DNA from: Undaria pinnatifida
Lineage: Eukaryota; Sar; Phaeophyceae; Laminariales; Alariaceae
DNA length: 64,000 nt
Assembly: GCA_012845835.1 (NCBI GenBank)
Contig: JABAKD010000021.1
Location: 15,827,543-15,891,542 of the forward strand
Reading direction: 5' to 3'
Positions 25,001-33,490 of this stretch are shown piece by piece. The stretch's first letter is position 1; every line of letters starts with the position of its first letter. The translations under genes and the position numbers were made by a program. The notes beneath the pieces were generated by a model. It saw only the letters and a list, made by a program, of their open reading frames with translations. It made no database searches and was not told where the DNA came from.

Positions 25001-28000
25001 AAAGAGGGGGGCAGAGAGGGCGCTCGTTGAGCAAATCAGAATATCCTAAGACGGAGCCGCTACCGTTGAGTTTCCCCAGGGTGATAAGACGCTTGGCGGC
25101 GGTGGAACGTTTACTCGGTTCCGACCATGTTACCATGTTAATGCCTTTTGACGGTGGTTTGGGTGATCGGGATCACCTAGGGTGTCGTTTGTTCATGGCC
25201 GATGACGTCACCTGCGACAAAGGAGTTTCTACACCCAGCTCTACGGCAGACTCACACCGTTTCTCCATATATACTTCGACCGACGTTTACACTTTAGTAT
25301 TATCTCGGCATCTGAGCTAAAGTAGGCTTCTTCGCGGCACTACCACTCGAGCATAGACGAGAAAGGCGAAATGTCAACCTTCCGGGGCTAAGATTGCGAA
25401 ACCATCGCAATAAACGGTTATTCTGAAGCCGTCAACCTGCCCTCCCCCCCTGGAGCGGTGTAGGTTACCTCCTTGCCCAAGGATGACGACGGTAGCGCCA
25501 AATGAGCATTTTTGATCCAATAATGCCCCTCCCTCCAACAATACATTTTGGATCCAATAATGACAGTCTATCGAGTTAGATCGTACTGTACGGGTGGAAA
25601 ACCCGTACTTCGCACAAGGGCAAATGTCGCATTACGTATTGTGAATATGGTAAGGCACCCACGAGGCAGTTACACAGTATTACCCTTGCTGTCTCTGGAG
25701 TGGCCACACCAGAAAACACAGTAACTCATTGCCGCTGTCATCCATAAGCAAGAAAGTAGGCACAAGGTGCCGAAGGCCGTCTTGCGAGCGGATTTTGGAA
25801 GGGTGCAGTTCACCCTTCATGCGCCTCGCCGAACACCCCACGGCACTTCGCGCTCGATGCAAGCAATGCCTGCCTGCCTGGTTGGTGAAAACCCGACGTG
25901 CTCCGTCCCGGTATAGTAGGGATGCGAGGGTCTATGGTCATACGATTACGGTCATCCACAAACTGATTACCCCCCCACCCCCAACTTACAGCCGGGCGTC
26001 GAATTTGGACGGAATGGAGAACGTTTACCCCGCACAAGGAAAAGTATCGTATCACGTCGTGTTTATGGTAAGGCACCCACGAAGCAGGTACATAGTACTC
26101 CCATTGCTATATCTGGAAGTGGCCACACCGGAAGTTAAAGTACCTCATTGAAGCCGTCAGCAATGCATGTCCACGTCACACGCGGTTCTTAGTAGGATGA
26201 AGCTCACCCTTAATGCGCCTCGCCGACCACCTCACGGCACTTCGCGCTCGATGCTGCCTGGTTGATGAAAACCCGACGTGCTTCGTCCTGGCATAGTAGG
26301 GATGCGAGGGTCTATGGCCATACGACTACGGCCATGCATAAACTGAGTACCCTCCCTCCCTCCCCCTAGCCAACCTCTCTCCCTTGCCCAGAAGAGAAAA
26401 CGTAATCTTCAAGTCCTAAGAGGATGGTGAGTTGGTGTCAAACAAACATTCTCAACCCATCAACACCCCCTTCCTCACCACCTTGTTCACCATCTTACAA
26501 CTCTAACTGCGCGGCATAGGTGCCAAAACATTTTTGTGAGACTGTAAACGCCCCTTGTCCCTGCTTTGTCTTGAAAATGACGCGTGATTAATGGTCAAAT
26601 GATTACGACGAGCCACACACGAGTACGCCCCCCCTCCCCCTTCCTCCTGGTACACGATGTTCTTCGCTGTTACCTTCACGATGAAATCAGGGAATGTTGG
26701 GAAAACCGGATACGCCGCTCGAGCACGTCGAGGGCACGACATAAAAACGGTCGGGAAAGCATCGCAACGGGCCATGTCGCATCGCCACCGCCCACCTTAA
26801 CACCGCCCATGCTTTCCCCGTGCAAAAGTAGGGGACGTCTCAACTCTAGCCCCGGTTCCCCTAAGCCTCCAGTGGAGCCCAACTCATCTGGAAATCGCTG
26901 CATGACAACCATGGTTGGGTCGCGAACCGTCAAAGTTGACAGTAGCGGTGGACATCGATCGAAGGACCATCGAGGGATCGGAAGAGGCAGGGTTTCGCGG
27001 GGGGTGGGATACTTCGAGCTGGAACAGCGGGTCGGCAAGGAAATAGGAGGCGTTGGCGGGGTGTCAGGCGGTGTTACCGGGGCTGGGATAACGTTGAAGG
27101 TGTACGGAGATGTGTGGCGGTGGTTGGGGGACCCGAAGGTGTGCTCGTTGAAGGACCAGGTTGTCGAAGCGCGGTTTTCGCTCGTGCATGTGGCTAGCTT
27201 GGCTAGGAAGGCAGCGGCAATCGCTCAGGTGAGAAACTACACGTGGCACATGCTGCGGTAGAAACAATAGAGTTGCGCAGCAATCGTACTCATACCTGAC
27301 AGAGGTCACTGGTTGCGCGATAATCGGTGGGGGTCCGGAAGGACTACGTTGTGGGGGCGCGGTTTTCGCTTCTTCTCATGGGTTGGGTAGCTTGGCCAAG
27401 AAGGTAGCAGCGATCGCCCATAATGATAATATACCCGCGTTACGAGGCCCCCGTACTTGGACGAGAGACGCGTGCAATGGTAGGATTATAACGGTTTAGC
27501 TACATCGATTCTGTTGGACGGGGCCCTTCAACCGCAAAAGCAGGCGACTACTATCGACTATCGACTATCGACTATCGACTATCGACTATCGACTATCGAC
27601 TATCGACTATCGTTGGAGGACTAGTTTCGTTTGGAAAGACTTTCGATAAATAGCTAAGCCATGGGACTGTTCTTCGAGTTAGTCGTAAATCTTTTCTCCA
27701 AGCATTTCCTTGTGTGAGGTGTGGTCCCTCAATGGAGCAGCCTCCGACATTTTAGGTGACACCCCTATCGTAATATGCGTCTAGGCAGGTCCACTCGTTG
27801 CATGGCATTTGGTGAAGATGGTGACGTATTCGACGCACCCGTTGTAGAATTTTCCGCACTTTTTCCGTGGTCTGTGTAGCCTCAAGCGGTGGGGATCCGG
27901 ACTAAGTAGACGCCAGGTGTAAAAACAGTTTCCTTGACTTCCGGAATCAATCTTGGCACGTGATATTTAATCCCCGAACCCCTATCGAGGCACATCTTAG

Positions 28001-29230
28001 GTGGATACAGACCCTGCCTAGCTAATGGAGATGGCGTACGTGCCGCCCCGCCCCCCTTTCGAACGCCTTCAGACGTTTAAAAACCTGTCCTGCCTTCGAC
28101 TACTGGATAACGATCTCCGCAGCATGAAGCAGCTCGAGCGACTTCGCCCGCTGTTGGCTACCCTACGCACGCTATACCTGGGAAATAATCCTGTTTCAAG
28201 AGATACCTCTACAGATGCTCTTCAAGCCTGGATTAAGCTCTTAGGACCCGATATTCATTTGATGGACCTAGTACAGCAGCAGACGCGACCGCAGCAACGG
28301 CAGCAGCAGCAGCAGAAGCAGCAGCAACAACAAAAGGCTCTTCGCTCGCCATCGTCCATGCCCAACATCATGCAACCATCGCCGACGAAGAACGTGACGC
28401 ATTCGAATTCTCCATGTCCAACAGCGTATCAACCACACATCAACCGGTCCGAAGATAGAAACACTGCGGGAAATGTTGAATCTGTCGCGACCATAACCTG
28501 CGGGGCACCGTACACTCTTGGTAAAACCACCAAGGATGATCCAAATGCCAATCGCGTTGGTGGCGGTGTAAACAACGACGATGCTATCACGGGTGTTGCT
28601 TCAAGCGCCGCTTTCCACAGCGTTGGCGGGGGTCAAACAGCCGCCGCGCGTCTGCTGGGTATTGGAGCGGACCCCTTCACTGTAGGACGGTGGACGGGCG
28701 GTGTGAACAACAACCAATACACCATCGAGGCCGCGGGCAATGACGTCCTCCGAATCTGCAGTGACGATGGAGGAGTAGAAAAAACAGACAGTTCGCTGTC
28801 ACCGGACATCATGTTATGTTCTGAAAACCATCGGAATGCCGACGCCGCCAAATCTATTTCCTCAGTCTCTATTGGGGGTACACCGGCCGAACGCATCACT
28901 ACCTGCAATTGCACCGCCACAGGTACGGTAGCGTCTGAACGTGACGGCGCCAGCCAATCTTGCGACGCCAGTTGCAAAGGGGCTGCTTTCGAAGATGTCG
29001 CTACCACCGCGGCAGACGCCGCGTTTGCGCGACTTGTGAAATCTCGAGACCGTGCTGTGTGCTCATCGTGGGGAAGCGTTGCCCTAGCGGGACGTGGGGC
29101 TTTAGCAGCTTGTGGTGCGGTCTCTGTGGGTGAATCAGGGGAGACACGGGGAGACACCAGCGCATGGGCGATGTCTGCAAGAGCGGCGAGCCTGGCCTGC
29201 AGTGGCATGGTGCGTACAGTTTGCGGTTGA
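11646..29230 (+). CDS. LRRC49: LRRC49-type leucine-rich-repeat protein, tubulin polyglutamylase complex subunit (nine exons)
   Basis: Nine exons join with exact phase agreement: 11646/11958-13013, 15300-15485, 17157-17284, 19944-20013, 20976-21073, 21989-22778, 24668-24804, 26691-27228 and 28073-29230. From the ATG at 11958 they give 1386 codons plus a stop. The conserved path matches the animal LRRC49 order as I know it: PERLNLHRRQL, LRLLNYQNNLI, LDLYNNLI, VGKNRIEK, LDVLDLHSN, LRVLNLAGN, LTELNLRRN, LQRLFLSNN and the cap LDLKR, then a charged linker, a beta-rich segment around ITLKVYGD and a second short LRR block. LRRC49 belongs to the TTLL1 polyglutamylase complex, which modifies axonemal and centriolar tubulin, so flagellated cells are implied. 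Human LRRC49 is about 686 residues; the excess here is low-complexity sequence in exons 1, 6 and 9. The start codon is the least certain part. Confidence 0.85.
13788..13843 (-). repeat. 56-bp repeat shared with 62.26 kb
   Basis: The reverse complement of this stretch matches 62259-62314 at 54 of 56 positions (TGTGAGATCGAAGATTTTGT ... GTGTGTGATACTCCG). A more diverged copy lies near 63015-63070. AT-rich sequence on the far side is also similar, so this is one end of a dispersed repeat. Confidence 0.75.
14259..14502. mobile_element. MITE family B, copy 1 (intron 1 of LRRC49)
   Basis: The ends CATACCACGGTAGGGGT and ACCCCTACCGTGGGATG are inverted repeats with one mismatch. The interior (CACGTGAGGAGCTCAGTATC, GGCATTCGTTCGCACAACCC, TTCCTCGCATGAGGAGCTC) is shared with 31198-31454. 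244 bp, no coding. A TATTAC/CATTAC pair flanks it, perhaps a degraded target duplication. Confidence 0.65.
14508..14885 (+). repeat. 18-bp TATTAC minisatellite
   Basis: About 20 degenerate copies of TGTGTATATTACTATTAC begin a few bases after the MITE end. The period is a multiple of three and the unit has no stop, so long spurious frames appear on both strands. Confidence 0.9.
15300..15485 (+). CDS. LRRC49: LRRC49 exon 2 (first LRRs)
   Basis: The acceptor GTACGAAG gives a phase-0 start reading GDSRLRLLNYQNN, continuous in sense with CPLVQ of exon 1. The next acceptor (GACAG, 15307) would read into a stop. It carries two SDS22-like LRRs (LPNLIFLDLYNNLI and MSSLRVVMVGKNRI). It ends AAG|GTGACA, phase 0; 186 bp. 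Confidence 0.88.
16640..16750 (+). repeat. Dispersed repeat family C, copy 1
   Basis: CTCCAAATCAGTTTTTGGGA, GAGGTCTTAAGCTCCCAAAT, then AAAAAGTGGCGCACCTCTG and GTAGCACGC. It matches 18195-18290 closely and 20255-20365 more weakly. It ends with the same AGCACGCGTC-type block as family A. Confidence 0.6.
17017..17123. repeat. (CCATA)n pentanucleotide microsatellite
   Basis: About 21 CCATA units with two single-base variants, ending 33 bp before exon 3 of the LRRC49-type gene, so it abuts the branch-point region of that intron. Confidence 0.92.
17157..17284 (+). CDS. LRRC49: LRRC49 exon 3 (LRRs)
   Basis: Begins after ACTACGCAG, 33 bp past a CCATA microsatellite. Encodes ISNLDHLRKLDVLDLHSN and LQDLRVLNLAGNCL, the strongest match in the window to LRRC49. 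It ends phase 2 at AAG|GTACGG; 128 bp. Confidence 0.92.
17636..17750 (+). repeat. Dispersed repeat family A, copy 3
   Basis: ACATTCCGACGATTCTATTA, ATAGGTTAAGTATTCCCCGT, CATGCAGAAAACAGTTTGGC, CCAAAAAACGCTACCTCTAG and GTGGCACATGTC follow the family order. Confidence 0.55.
17798..18414. mobile_element. MITE family D, copy 1
   Basis: The left end CTGCAGAACCAGGCTAAGGTA and right end TACCGTAGCCTTGGTCTGCAG are inverted repeats with two differences. Inside lie GGTCACTCGCGCGAGTAAG and CAATTCGCAATGGAGTGGTA, shared with 21092-21355. At 617 bp it is longer than that copy; family C sequence (18195-18290) appears to be inserted within it. Confidence 0.65.
18195..18290 (+). repeat. Dispersed repeat family C, copy 2
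   Basis: CCAAATCAGTTTTCCGGGGA, GGTCTTAAGCTCCCAAATC, AAAAAAGTTGCACACCTCAA and GTAGCACGCGTC match 16640-16750. Confidence 0.6.
19060..19150 (+). repeat. Dispersed repeat family A, copy 4
   Basis: TGGCATTCCGACGATTTTAT, TAATAGGTCAAGGAGTCCTG, TCATTCGGTAAAC and GCGAAAAAGTGCC, in the family order. Confidence 0.5.
19944..20013 (+). CDS. LRRC49: LRRC49 exon 4 (LRR)
   Basis: A 70-bp exon after CTCCGCAG. Its first base completes the Arg codon left open by exon 3, then it reads TVENVSCLTSLTELNLRRN and SIEK. Ends phase 0 at AAG|GTACGA. Confidence 0.88.
20390..20580 (+). repeat. Degenerate ~32-bp tandem repeat (GAGGAGCTC type)
   Basis: Five or six units of the form GGTTC-TTACACGAGGAGCTCT: ACGAGGGGCTCTGAAATTC, ACACGAGGAGCTCTCAGGCT, ACGAGAACCTCTCGGGTTC, ATGGAGAGCTCTAAGGTTC and TGTGGGGCTTTCTGGTTC. 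The GAGGAGCTC motif also occurs inside MITE family B. Confidence 0.6.
20976..21073 (+). CDS. LRRC49: LRRC49 exon 5 (LRR)
   Basis: 98 bp reading VSELDALPKLQRLFLSNNRI, then HTFQECRCIFSV. The acceptor TTGACAAG has a weak pyrimidine tract. The donor GA|GTGAGA leaves phase 2, matched exactly by exon 6; reading through the donor meets a TGA at once. Confidence 0.85.
21092..21355. mobile_element. MITE family D, copy 2
   Basis: The left CCAGGCTACGGTAGGGGGGT and right ACCCCCCCTACCGTAGCC, followed by TTGG, form near-perfect inverted ends around 264 bp. Two copies of the near-palindrome TCACTCGCGCGAGTAA / TCACTCGTGCGAGTGG lie near the two ends (21146-21161 and 21291-21306). It sits in the intron after exon 5. 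Confidence 0.75.
21989..22778 (+). CDS. LRRC49: LRRC49 exon 6 (LRR cap plus Asn/His-rich insert)
   Basis: Begins after CCACCTATTTGTCAG. It completes Glu and reads SLLELSLDGNPV, YILQHLPGLHHLDLKRV, which is the last LRR and the cap that follows it in LRRC49. It then runs into an insert dominated by Asn, His, Ser and Asp (about 22240-22490) and a Gly run. The donor CAG|GTGCGG at 22778 is phase 0. The insert accounts for much of the size difference from animal homologues. Confidence 0.82.
24668..24804 (+). CDS. LRRC49: LRRC49 exon 7 (charged linker)
   Basis: Reads EHTDSRLSAMPEERRAGAAT, then a segment with GERERRALNERAEAIEAA. It corresponds to the charged coiled stretch that follows the LRR cap in LRRC49. 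The acceptor GCGGGTAAG is inferred from phase; the donor CCAG|GTAAGG is strong, phase 2. Other acceptors at 24681 and 24684 break the frame. Confidence 0.7.
24830..25020 (+). repeat. GA-rich purine tract
   Basis: Nearly uninterrupted GA/GGA sequence with AGAGAGAGATAGATAGAGAG and similar runs, starting 26 bp after exon 7 of the LRRC49-type gene. Confidence 0.8.
25590..26370 (+). repeat. Two-copy ~420-bp direct tandem duplication
   Basis: The first copy from about 25590 and the second from about 26012 share TATGGTAAGGCACCCACGA, TGGCCACACC, ATGCGCCTCGCCGA, GGCACTTCGCGCTCGATGC and TAGTAGGGATGCGAGGGTCT. Identity is roughly 80 percent by eye. It is intronic and non-coding. Confidence 0.8.
26691..27228 (+). 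CDS. LRRC49: LRRC49 exon 8 (linker and beta-rich domain)
   Basis: The acceptor ATGAAATCAG follows a long pyrimidine tract; one base completes Arg, then ECWENRIRRSS. A later acceptor at 26759 is also in phase. The end carries the conserved segment ITLKVYGDVWRWLGDP ... VVEARFSLVHVASLARKA, matching the region of LRRC49 that follows the linker. Donor CAG|GTGAGA, phase 0. The end of this exon is duplicated 200 bp downstream. Confidence 0.78.
27325..27425 (+). pseudogene. Duplicated fragment of LRRC49 exon 8
   Basis: GGTGGGGGTCCGGAAGGACT, GCGCGGTTTTCGCTTCT, GGTAGCTTGGCCAAGAAGG and AGCAGCGATCGCCCA parallel 27124-27228 (GGTTGGGGGACCCGAAGG ... GCGCGGTTTTCGCTCGTG ... GCTAGCTTGGCTAGGAAGG ... CAGCGGCAATCGCTCAG). 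The CAG|GTGAGA donor is lost (CCATAATG) and the frame is shifted, so it is a decayed exon duplicate within the following intron. Confidence 0.7.
27546..27612 (+). repeat. (CGACTAT)n 7-bp tandem repeat
   Basis: About nine exact copies of the heptamer CGACTAT. Confidence 0.95.
28073..29230 (+). CDS. LRRC49: LRRC49 exon 9 (second LRR block, disordered tail, stop)
   Basis: Starts after ACGCCTTCAG in phase 0. TFKNLSCLRLLDNDL, LRTLYLGNNPVSR and WIKLLGPDIHLMD form the second LRR-like block of the family. A Gln-rich run (about 28270-28335) and a long Ser/Thr/Gly/Ala tail follow to a TGA at 29228-29230. The tail has no recognisable domain; an earlier donor inside it (for instance ACAG|GTACGG at 28922) cannot be excluded. 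No AATAAA is seen soon after the stop. Confidence 0.75.
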   Translation, partial: TFKNLSCLRLLDNDLRSMKQLERLRPLLATLRTLYLGNNPVSRDTSTDALQAWIKLLGPDIHLMDLVQQQTRPQQRQQQQQKQQQQQKALRSPSSMPNIMQPSPTKNVTHSNSPCPTAYQPHINRSEDRNTAGNVESVATITCGAPYTLGKTTKDDPNANRVGGGVNNDDAITGVASSAAFHSVGGGQTAAARLLGIGADPFTVGRWTGGVNNNQYTIEAAGNDVLRICSDDGGVEKTDSSLSPDIMLCSENHRNADAAKSISSVSIGGTPAERITTCNCTATGTVASERDGASQSCDASCKGAAFEDVATTAADAAFARLVKSRDRAVCSSWGSVALAGRGALAACGAVSVGESGETRGDTSAWAMSARAASLACSGMVRTVCG

Positions 29231-29819
29231 TCCATGTTGGCTGTATATGTGTTAAGGAGATCAAACATTTGTGTGGTTGAGTCTCGATACATTATGTGTT
29301 TCACCCTGTAGCAGGTTCGCCAGCTGTTTTACTATTTTGGTCTTGGTGGACACTTATGTCCGCCAGTCGCACTGAGAAGGTCCTGTCGACGAACATTTCT
29401 TCGTGCTATGCGATGTCTGACAGTCCCACCATCCAACGAGCAAATCTAGCGGCCTGAAACTAACATGTTGCTGTGACAGTGTAGTTTATTATTGAATGGC
29501 CGCGTGCAGGTGCGGAGAGTGTGCGAGGCTGAAAAGAGGGACACTGATTTCGGCCACGCCTGGGAGGCAGCTGTGTCGGCCATCATACAGGCGAGTTGAC
29601 CTGGGCTGCGCTAGGGAGGGTCCCCCAACTTCCACTATCGACAGCCCCTCGCGCGATTCGCCCTCTGTACTTCGCAAAAAAACAAGCTTTCGCAATTTCT
29701 GCTGAGGCAACGGATAAAACAATTTGGTGGCGGTGGTGGACATCGCAAAACAGAAAAAACAAAAGCATTTGAGACATGATTAAGGGTAGACACTTGGGCG
29801 AGCGTTAAACGAACTGTAG
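29231..29819. other. 3' flank of the LRRC49-type gene
   Basis: Presumed 3' untranslated and intergenic sequence. No canonical AATAAA soon after the stop and no other gene are seen. Confidence 0.35.
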
Positions 29820-30270
29820 CCTTGGCGAGTTTCAACAAGCGCCAATGGCTAACAGCGTGCAGAGTGAGTGGAGGCCATCATAGAGGCGAGTATCATTTTT
29901 CGCGGAATAGGTTATTGACGTGTACAGTTAGTAGAGGCCGACATACAAACAACCTTCAACGTACGCCACAGGCTGCTAATACTGGGACGGCTGATTACCA
30001 AAGCGATCATGCGTACAGTGAGTAGAGGTCACCACACCGGTGATGTCCACTACGTTTCCAAGGCTGTTGGTCTTTGGAAGGCTGATTACGAAAACCGTTA
30101 TGCTTGTAGTGAGCAGCCTCCATTATCCAGGCGAGTTTCAACACACGCGCCAAAAGTCAATGAAGCGTAAAGCGAGTATAGGGCGTCACACAAACGAGTT
30201 TCAACACAAGCCACAGGCTATTTGCCTTGAGACTGCGGATTACCGAACGGATTGCGTGTATTGTGTATTT
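29820..30270 (+). repeat. Degenerate 60-90-bp tandem repeat array
   Basis: About six units begin with GCGAGTTTCAACA-type sequence (29826, 29889 as GCGAGTATCATT, 29950 as AACCTTCAACGTACGCC, 30131, 30197), then GCCACAGGCTG, GGCTGATTACC, GCGTACAGTGAGTAGAGG. Units differ by internal deletions. Confidence 0.65.
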
Positions 30271-31197
30271 TTTGCTTGAGCCATGCTGCAATAGTGGTAA
30301 CACAGTTAGGTACACAGGTTAAGACCAACCCATCACTGACCAACTTAGGTGGTCTTACCTCTACTACAGTATAGTCTTATCATTTGCAGCTGCACGAAGT
30401 ATCCAATTCAATTCCCAAGTGGTTTCTTCTCCATGGCAAGCCGATTTTCCTGGTCTTTTTTCTACTATGGTCTTGAACCGGATGGTCTCAAAATGGGTAC
30501 ACCACTGTACCTCATTTCTCCGACACCCCCCCACTTGAAGAGCTCAACATCTCACCACCCAAAACCTGGCTATTTTGACAAAGCAAGTGCGCTTACCCCG
30601 ACAAACATTCGAGCGACCTAGACTAGGAACTTGCCTATTGATGAAAGTGCCGTAAACATGAGTGGGGATTCGAAGGGTTATGGGTAGCCCCTCAAGTTAT
30701 GGAGATGGTGACTTTAGGAGCTCCGTCAGCCGGAAACCTTTTGCTCAAAAAGAAGAACAGTACCTGAGTAATTATGGAGCCCCGTCAGCCAGAACCGACT
30801 CGGTCAAAAACGAGGTACAGTGCCCCGTATCATTATCGCAGCACTTATCTCTTGCTGGACATCAGGCGTCGCTTCTCGGCTGCTGGCTAGGTGATGGCAT
30901 CTCACCATGAGTCGGAAGCAGTGGCCATCTCGAATACAGGCCACGGTAGAGAAAGGGTACCTACACAACTGTGGCCCCTCCACCCGTACAGCGCACATTG
31001 AGTAGTAGTGTTGGTTACCGACTATAACGCCTGTGAAATTGCTTGGCACAGATAGGAACAATGGTTAGGCACAATAAGCAGATCAGCGCCGATTGAAGCT
31101 GTAGTGTCTGTATTTCCGGCCGCCACATGCCGGCGCACTGAAGGGACCACTACTTGTACTGTTTGGGTCGCTTCGTTAGGTTCCTATGATAGCAAGG
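30271..31197. other. Intergenic, one short tandem duplication
   Basis: A two-copy unit of about 65 bp around GGAGCTCCGTCAGCCGGAA / GGAGCCCCGTCAGCCAGAA lies at about 30690-30845. Nothing else is recognised. Confidence 0.4.
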
Positions 31198-31454
31198 AGC
31201 CATCTCACGGTACGGGTGTTGCATAAAATTCCTGAGCTGCTCACATGAGGAGCAGAATATCTCACCCGAAAAACGACTTGGAAGGCGTTCGTTCGCACAA
31301 CCCGACCAAGCTTCTGTGCCGCAGTCAAAAAACAATATTTACTCATGAAATTACATGATCAGTGACTAACCCATAGTTCCTCACTTGGGGAGCTCAATCG
31401 GACTGGTACATTATTAGTTAATCCAACAACTGCAACCGCTACCGTGGTATGAGT
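31198..31454. mobile_element. MITE family B, copy 2
   Basis: Shares CTCACATGAGGAGCAGAATA, GAAGGCGTTCGTTCGCACAA, CCCGACCAAGCTTCTGTGCC and TTCCTCACTTGGGGAGCTCA with 14259-14502. The ends AGCCATCTCACGGTACGGG and CCGCTACCGTGGTATGAGT are more diverged than in copy 1. Confidence 0.6.
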
Positions 31455-31818
31455 CGGAAGCACCATCTCTGCGAAAACGAAAATTCAACCGGACGAAGAA
31501 TCGTTTGGCGTACATGGTAGGAATGGAATGTATCCAACGTCATATATATGGTATTCCAACGGTGTCGATGAATTAGTTCCGTCGTTGAGGAGCTCCTTCA
31601 GCTGGTACCACCATCGTACCACGGCTCCATGTGTAATTGGGTGTAGAGGCGGGACCCCTCTGTTCAAATAGCGGGGAGAAAATAGAATATTGTGTCATCG
31701 TTCACAGCAAACGTACCCGTATGATACTTACATACTAGTCCCCCTCACGTTGCTCTAGTTTGTACAATATTCATCGACTTGATTTTGATTGCTGTTTTCT
31801 GTTGTATCCGATCCGCAG

Positions 31819-32025
31819 GACGTTTTGTCTCTCGACCACAACAGCAACAACGACACTGGACAGACATCACAAGGAACTCCTGCGTCTGGCCGTGGGCATC
31901 CTGAAAGGTTGCCGAGCTGTCAAGATTTGGCGACGACATTGATCGAGCCCAACGATCACGTTTGGCGAGCAGAATTTCACAGAGTTAGGACGCACCACCC
32001 TCGCGCGCGATGGCTCCATGACTGA
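31819..32025 (+). CDS. Weak candidate terminal exon
   Basis: A strong acceptor (TGTTTTCTGTTGTATCCGATCCGCAG) is followed in phase 0 by 68 codons to a TGA: DVLSLDHNSNNDTGQTSQG, then ATTLIEPNDHVWRAEFHRV. A second frame, starting one base later, reads LDRHHKELLRLAVGILKGC to a stop at 31942. Neither matches a family I recognise. It could be an alternative 3' exon of the gene upstream or of an unseen gene. Confidence 0.25.
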   Translation, partial: DVLSLDHNSNNDTGQTSQGTPASGRGHPERLPSCQDLATTLIEPNDHVWRAEFHRVRTHHPRARWLHD

Positions 32026-33490
32026 TAAGGTTCCCTGTGCCGTGTGTTCGCCCGTTCACCCAGTAGTAGTGCATTTCGGCTTACTTAGCCTACTCTTGAC
32101 GAAATTGTTGATGGCCAACGATGGGGTACTATGTATTACCTCCCCGTCACGTCTCTGTACCCGGACCTTTATACGGGGTACACCCTGGGGTTCACATTTG
32201 CGCTAGGGTTGCGGTGTAAAATCAACAATATTTTTTACCGTTTTGGCGACGCTGTGAGTCACCCTTCCGTCGCCAGATGAGTCCTTTAAGAGCATGCCGA
32301 TGGCTTTCTGTAAGACCACCCAATCGCGTTTGAGAACAACAGATTATGTAGTAATTGAGTCGCGCATACATACTCCAGGCGCCCTACCCTGTATCGATCA
32401 GTGTGGTGGAAGCGAGAGCCTGGTATTAAGAACCGTGCGCAGTGCGGCACAGGCCTGACAATGAAATCCCGTTCGTTGAGAAACCAAGGAACATACTTTT
32501 TCGGGTAGTTGGGAAGTGGTGGGCAGAACCTTACACGTATATTTAATGGGGGACAACGTCGCCGAATAATTCTCCAGAAAAATTCTAACCTCGGTCGAGC
32601 CAGCTTCAGAGGTTATCTGCTCGATTTGGCTTTGAGCCTTGGTCAGAGTGTGGCGTTCTTGTCACCGGGAACACGCTGCTTGTGTCGCAAGATTGACGCA
32701 AGACGGCACGAAACATCACGCCACTTCCACCCACAATACTATATAACTGTAGACAGTTATACCTGCACTAAAATCTACCTGCCAGATTGACGCCGTCCAT
32801 TTTCGCGGAGCAAAAAGGGTTCCCTCACTCACTGCTGCCCGCTCCCCGATAGTACCAATCTCGCTACCTCTCTCTTCGAAGCATTCAAATGTTTCTTGAT
32901 GCGACTATGGGTTAATAGCTTTTGTCGGTAATGCAATTTTCGAAGAAAATAACAAAAATTTAAGCACAGCAGTGTTTATTTCATTTGAGAGGTGGGCCCC
33001 ACCACGTCCGCACCCAAGTAACTCGCTCACCATCCAACACATGGTTGCATCGCACCGGCCGCACCTTTTTTCATGGCATCCTTCATTGACCTCTTCAAAA
33101 CAAAAATCATCACCATGGTATCTATCTCGACGTGTTCCGACGCTACGACGAGTATCGCCCATCGATCGATGCTTGTACATGCCCGTCGCGGTGTGCACAT
33201 GCACGTAGTTCTCGTGCGTGTTGTCCGTTTCTACTACCATTGACTTTCGATCGATGCATGTACAATAATCCATTACCGAAGATCAATGCTGGTACAAGAA
33301 TCCATTGCCGTAGCATTTTAGTCTGTGTTACGCCAAGAAGCGACGGCGGCGTGTCTCAGGAGGGCGAAGCGGTGATCAGGTAATCGTGCTGCTAGGGCCA
33401 CTTCCGTAAGACAATTTTTTTTCACTGATGGTTTCCGTTCGATCTGAGCGTTTTGTTTTCGCCCACCTACGATGAGATGAGAATCGAATG
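32026..33490. other. No gene recognised
   Basis: Short frames only; the longest is on the minus strand (about 32905-33273), with no recognisable domain and no convincing splice context. Confidence 0.35.

Noticed and set aside
28633-29304. Minus-strand 223-codon frame
   Set aside because: Antisense of exon 9; the plus strand has splice and homology support, the minus strand has none.
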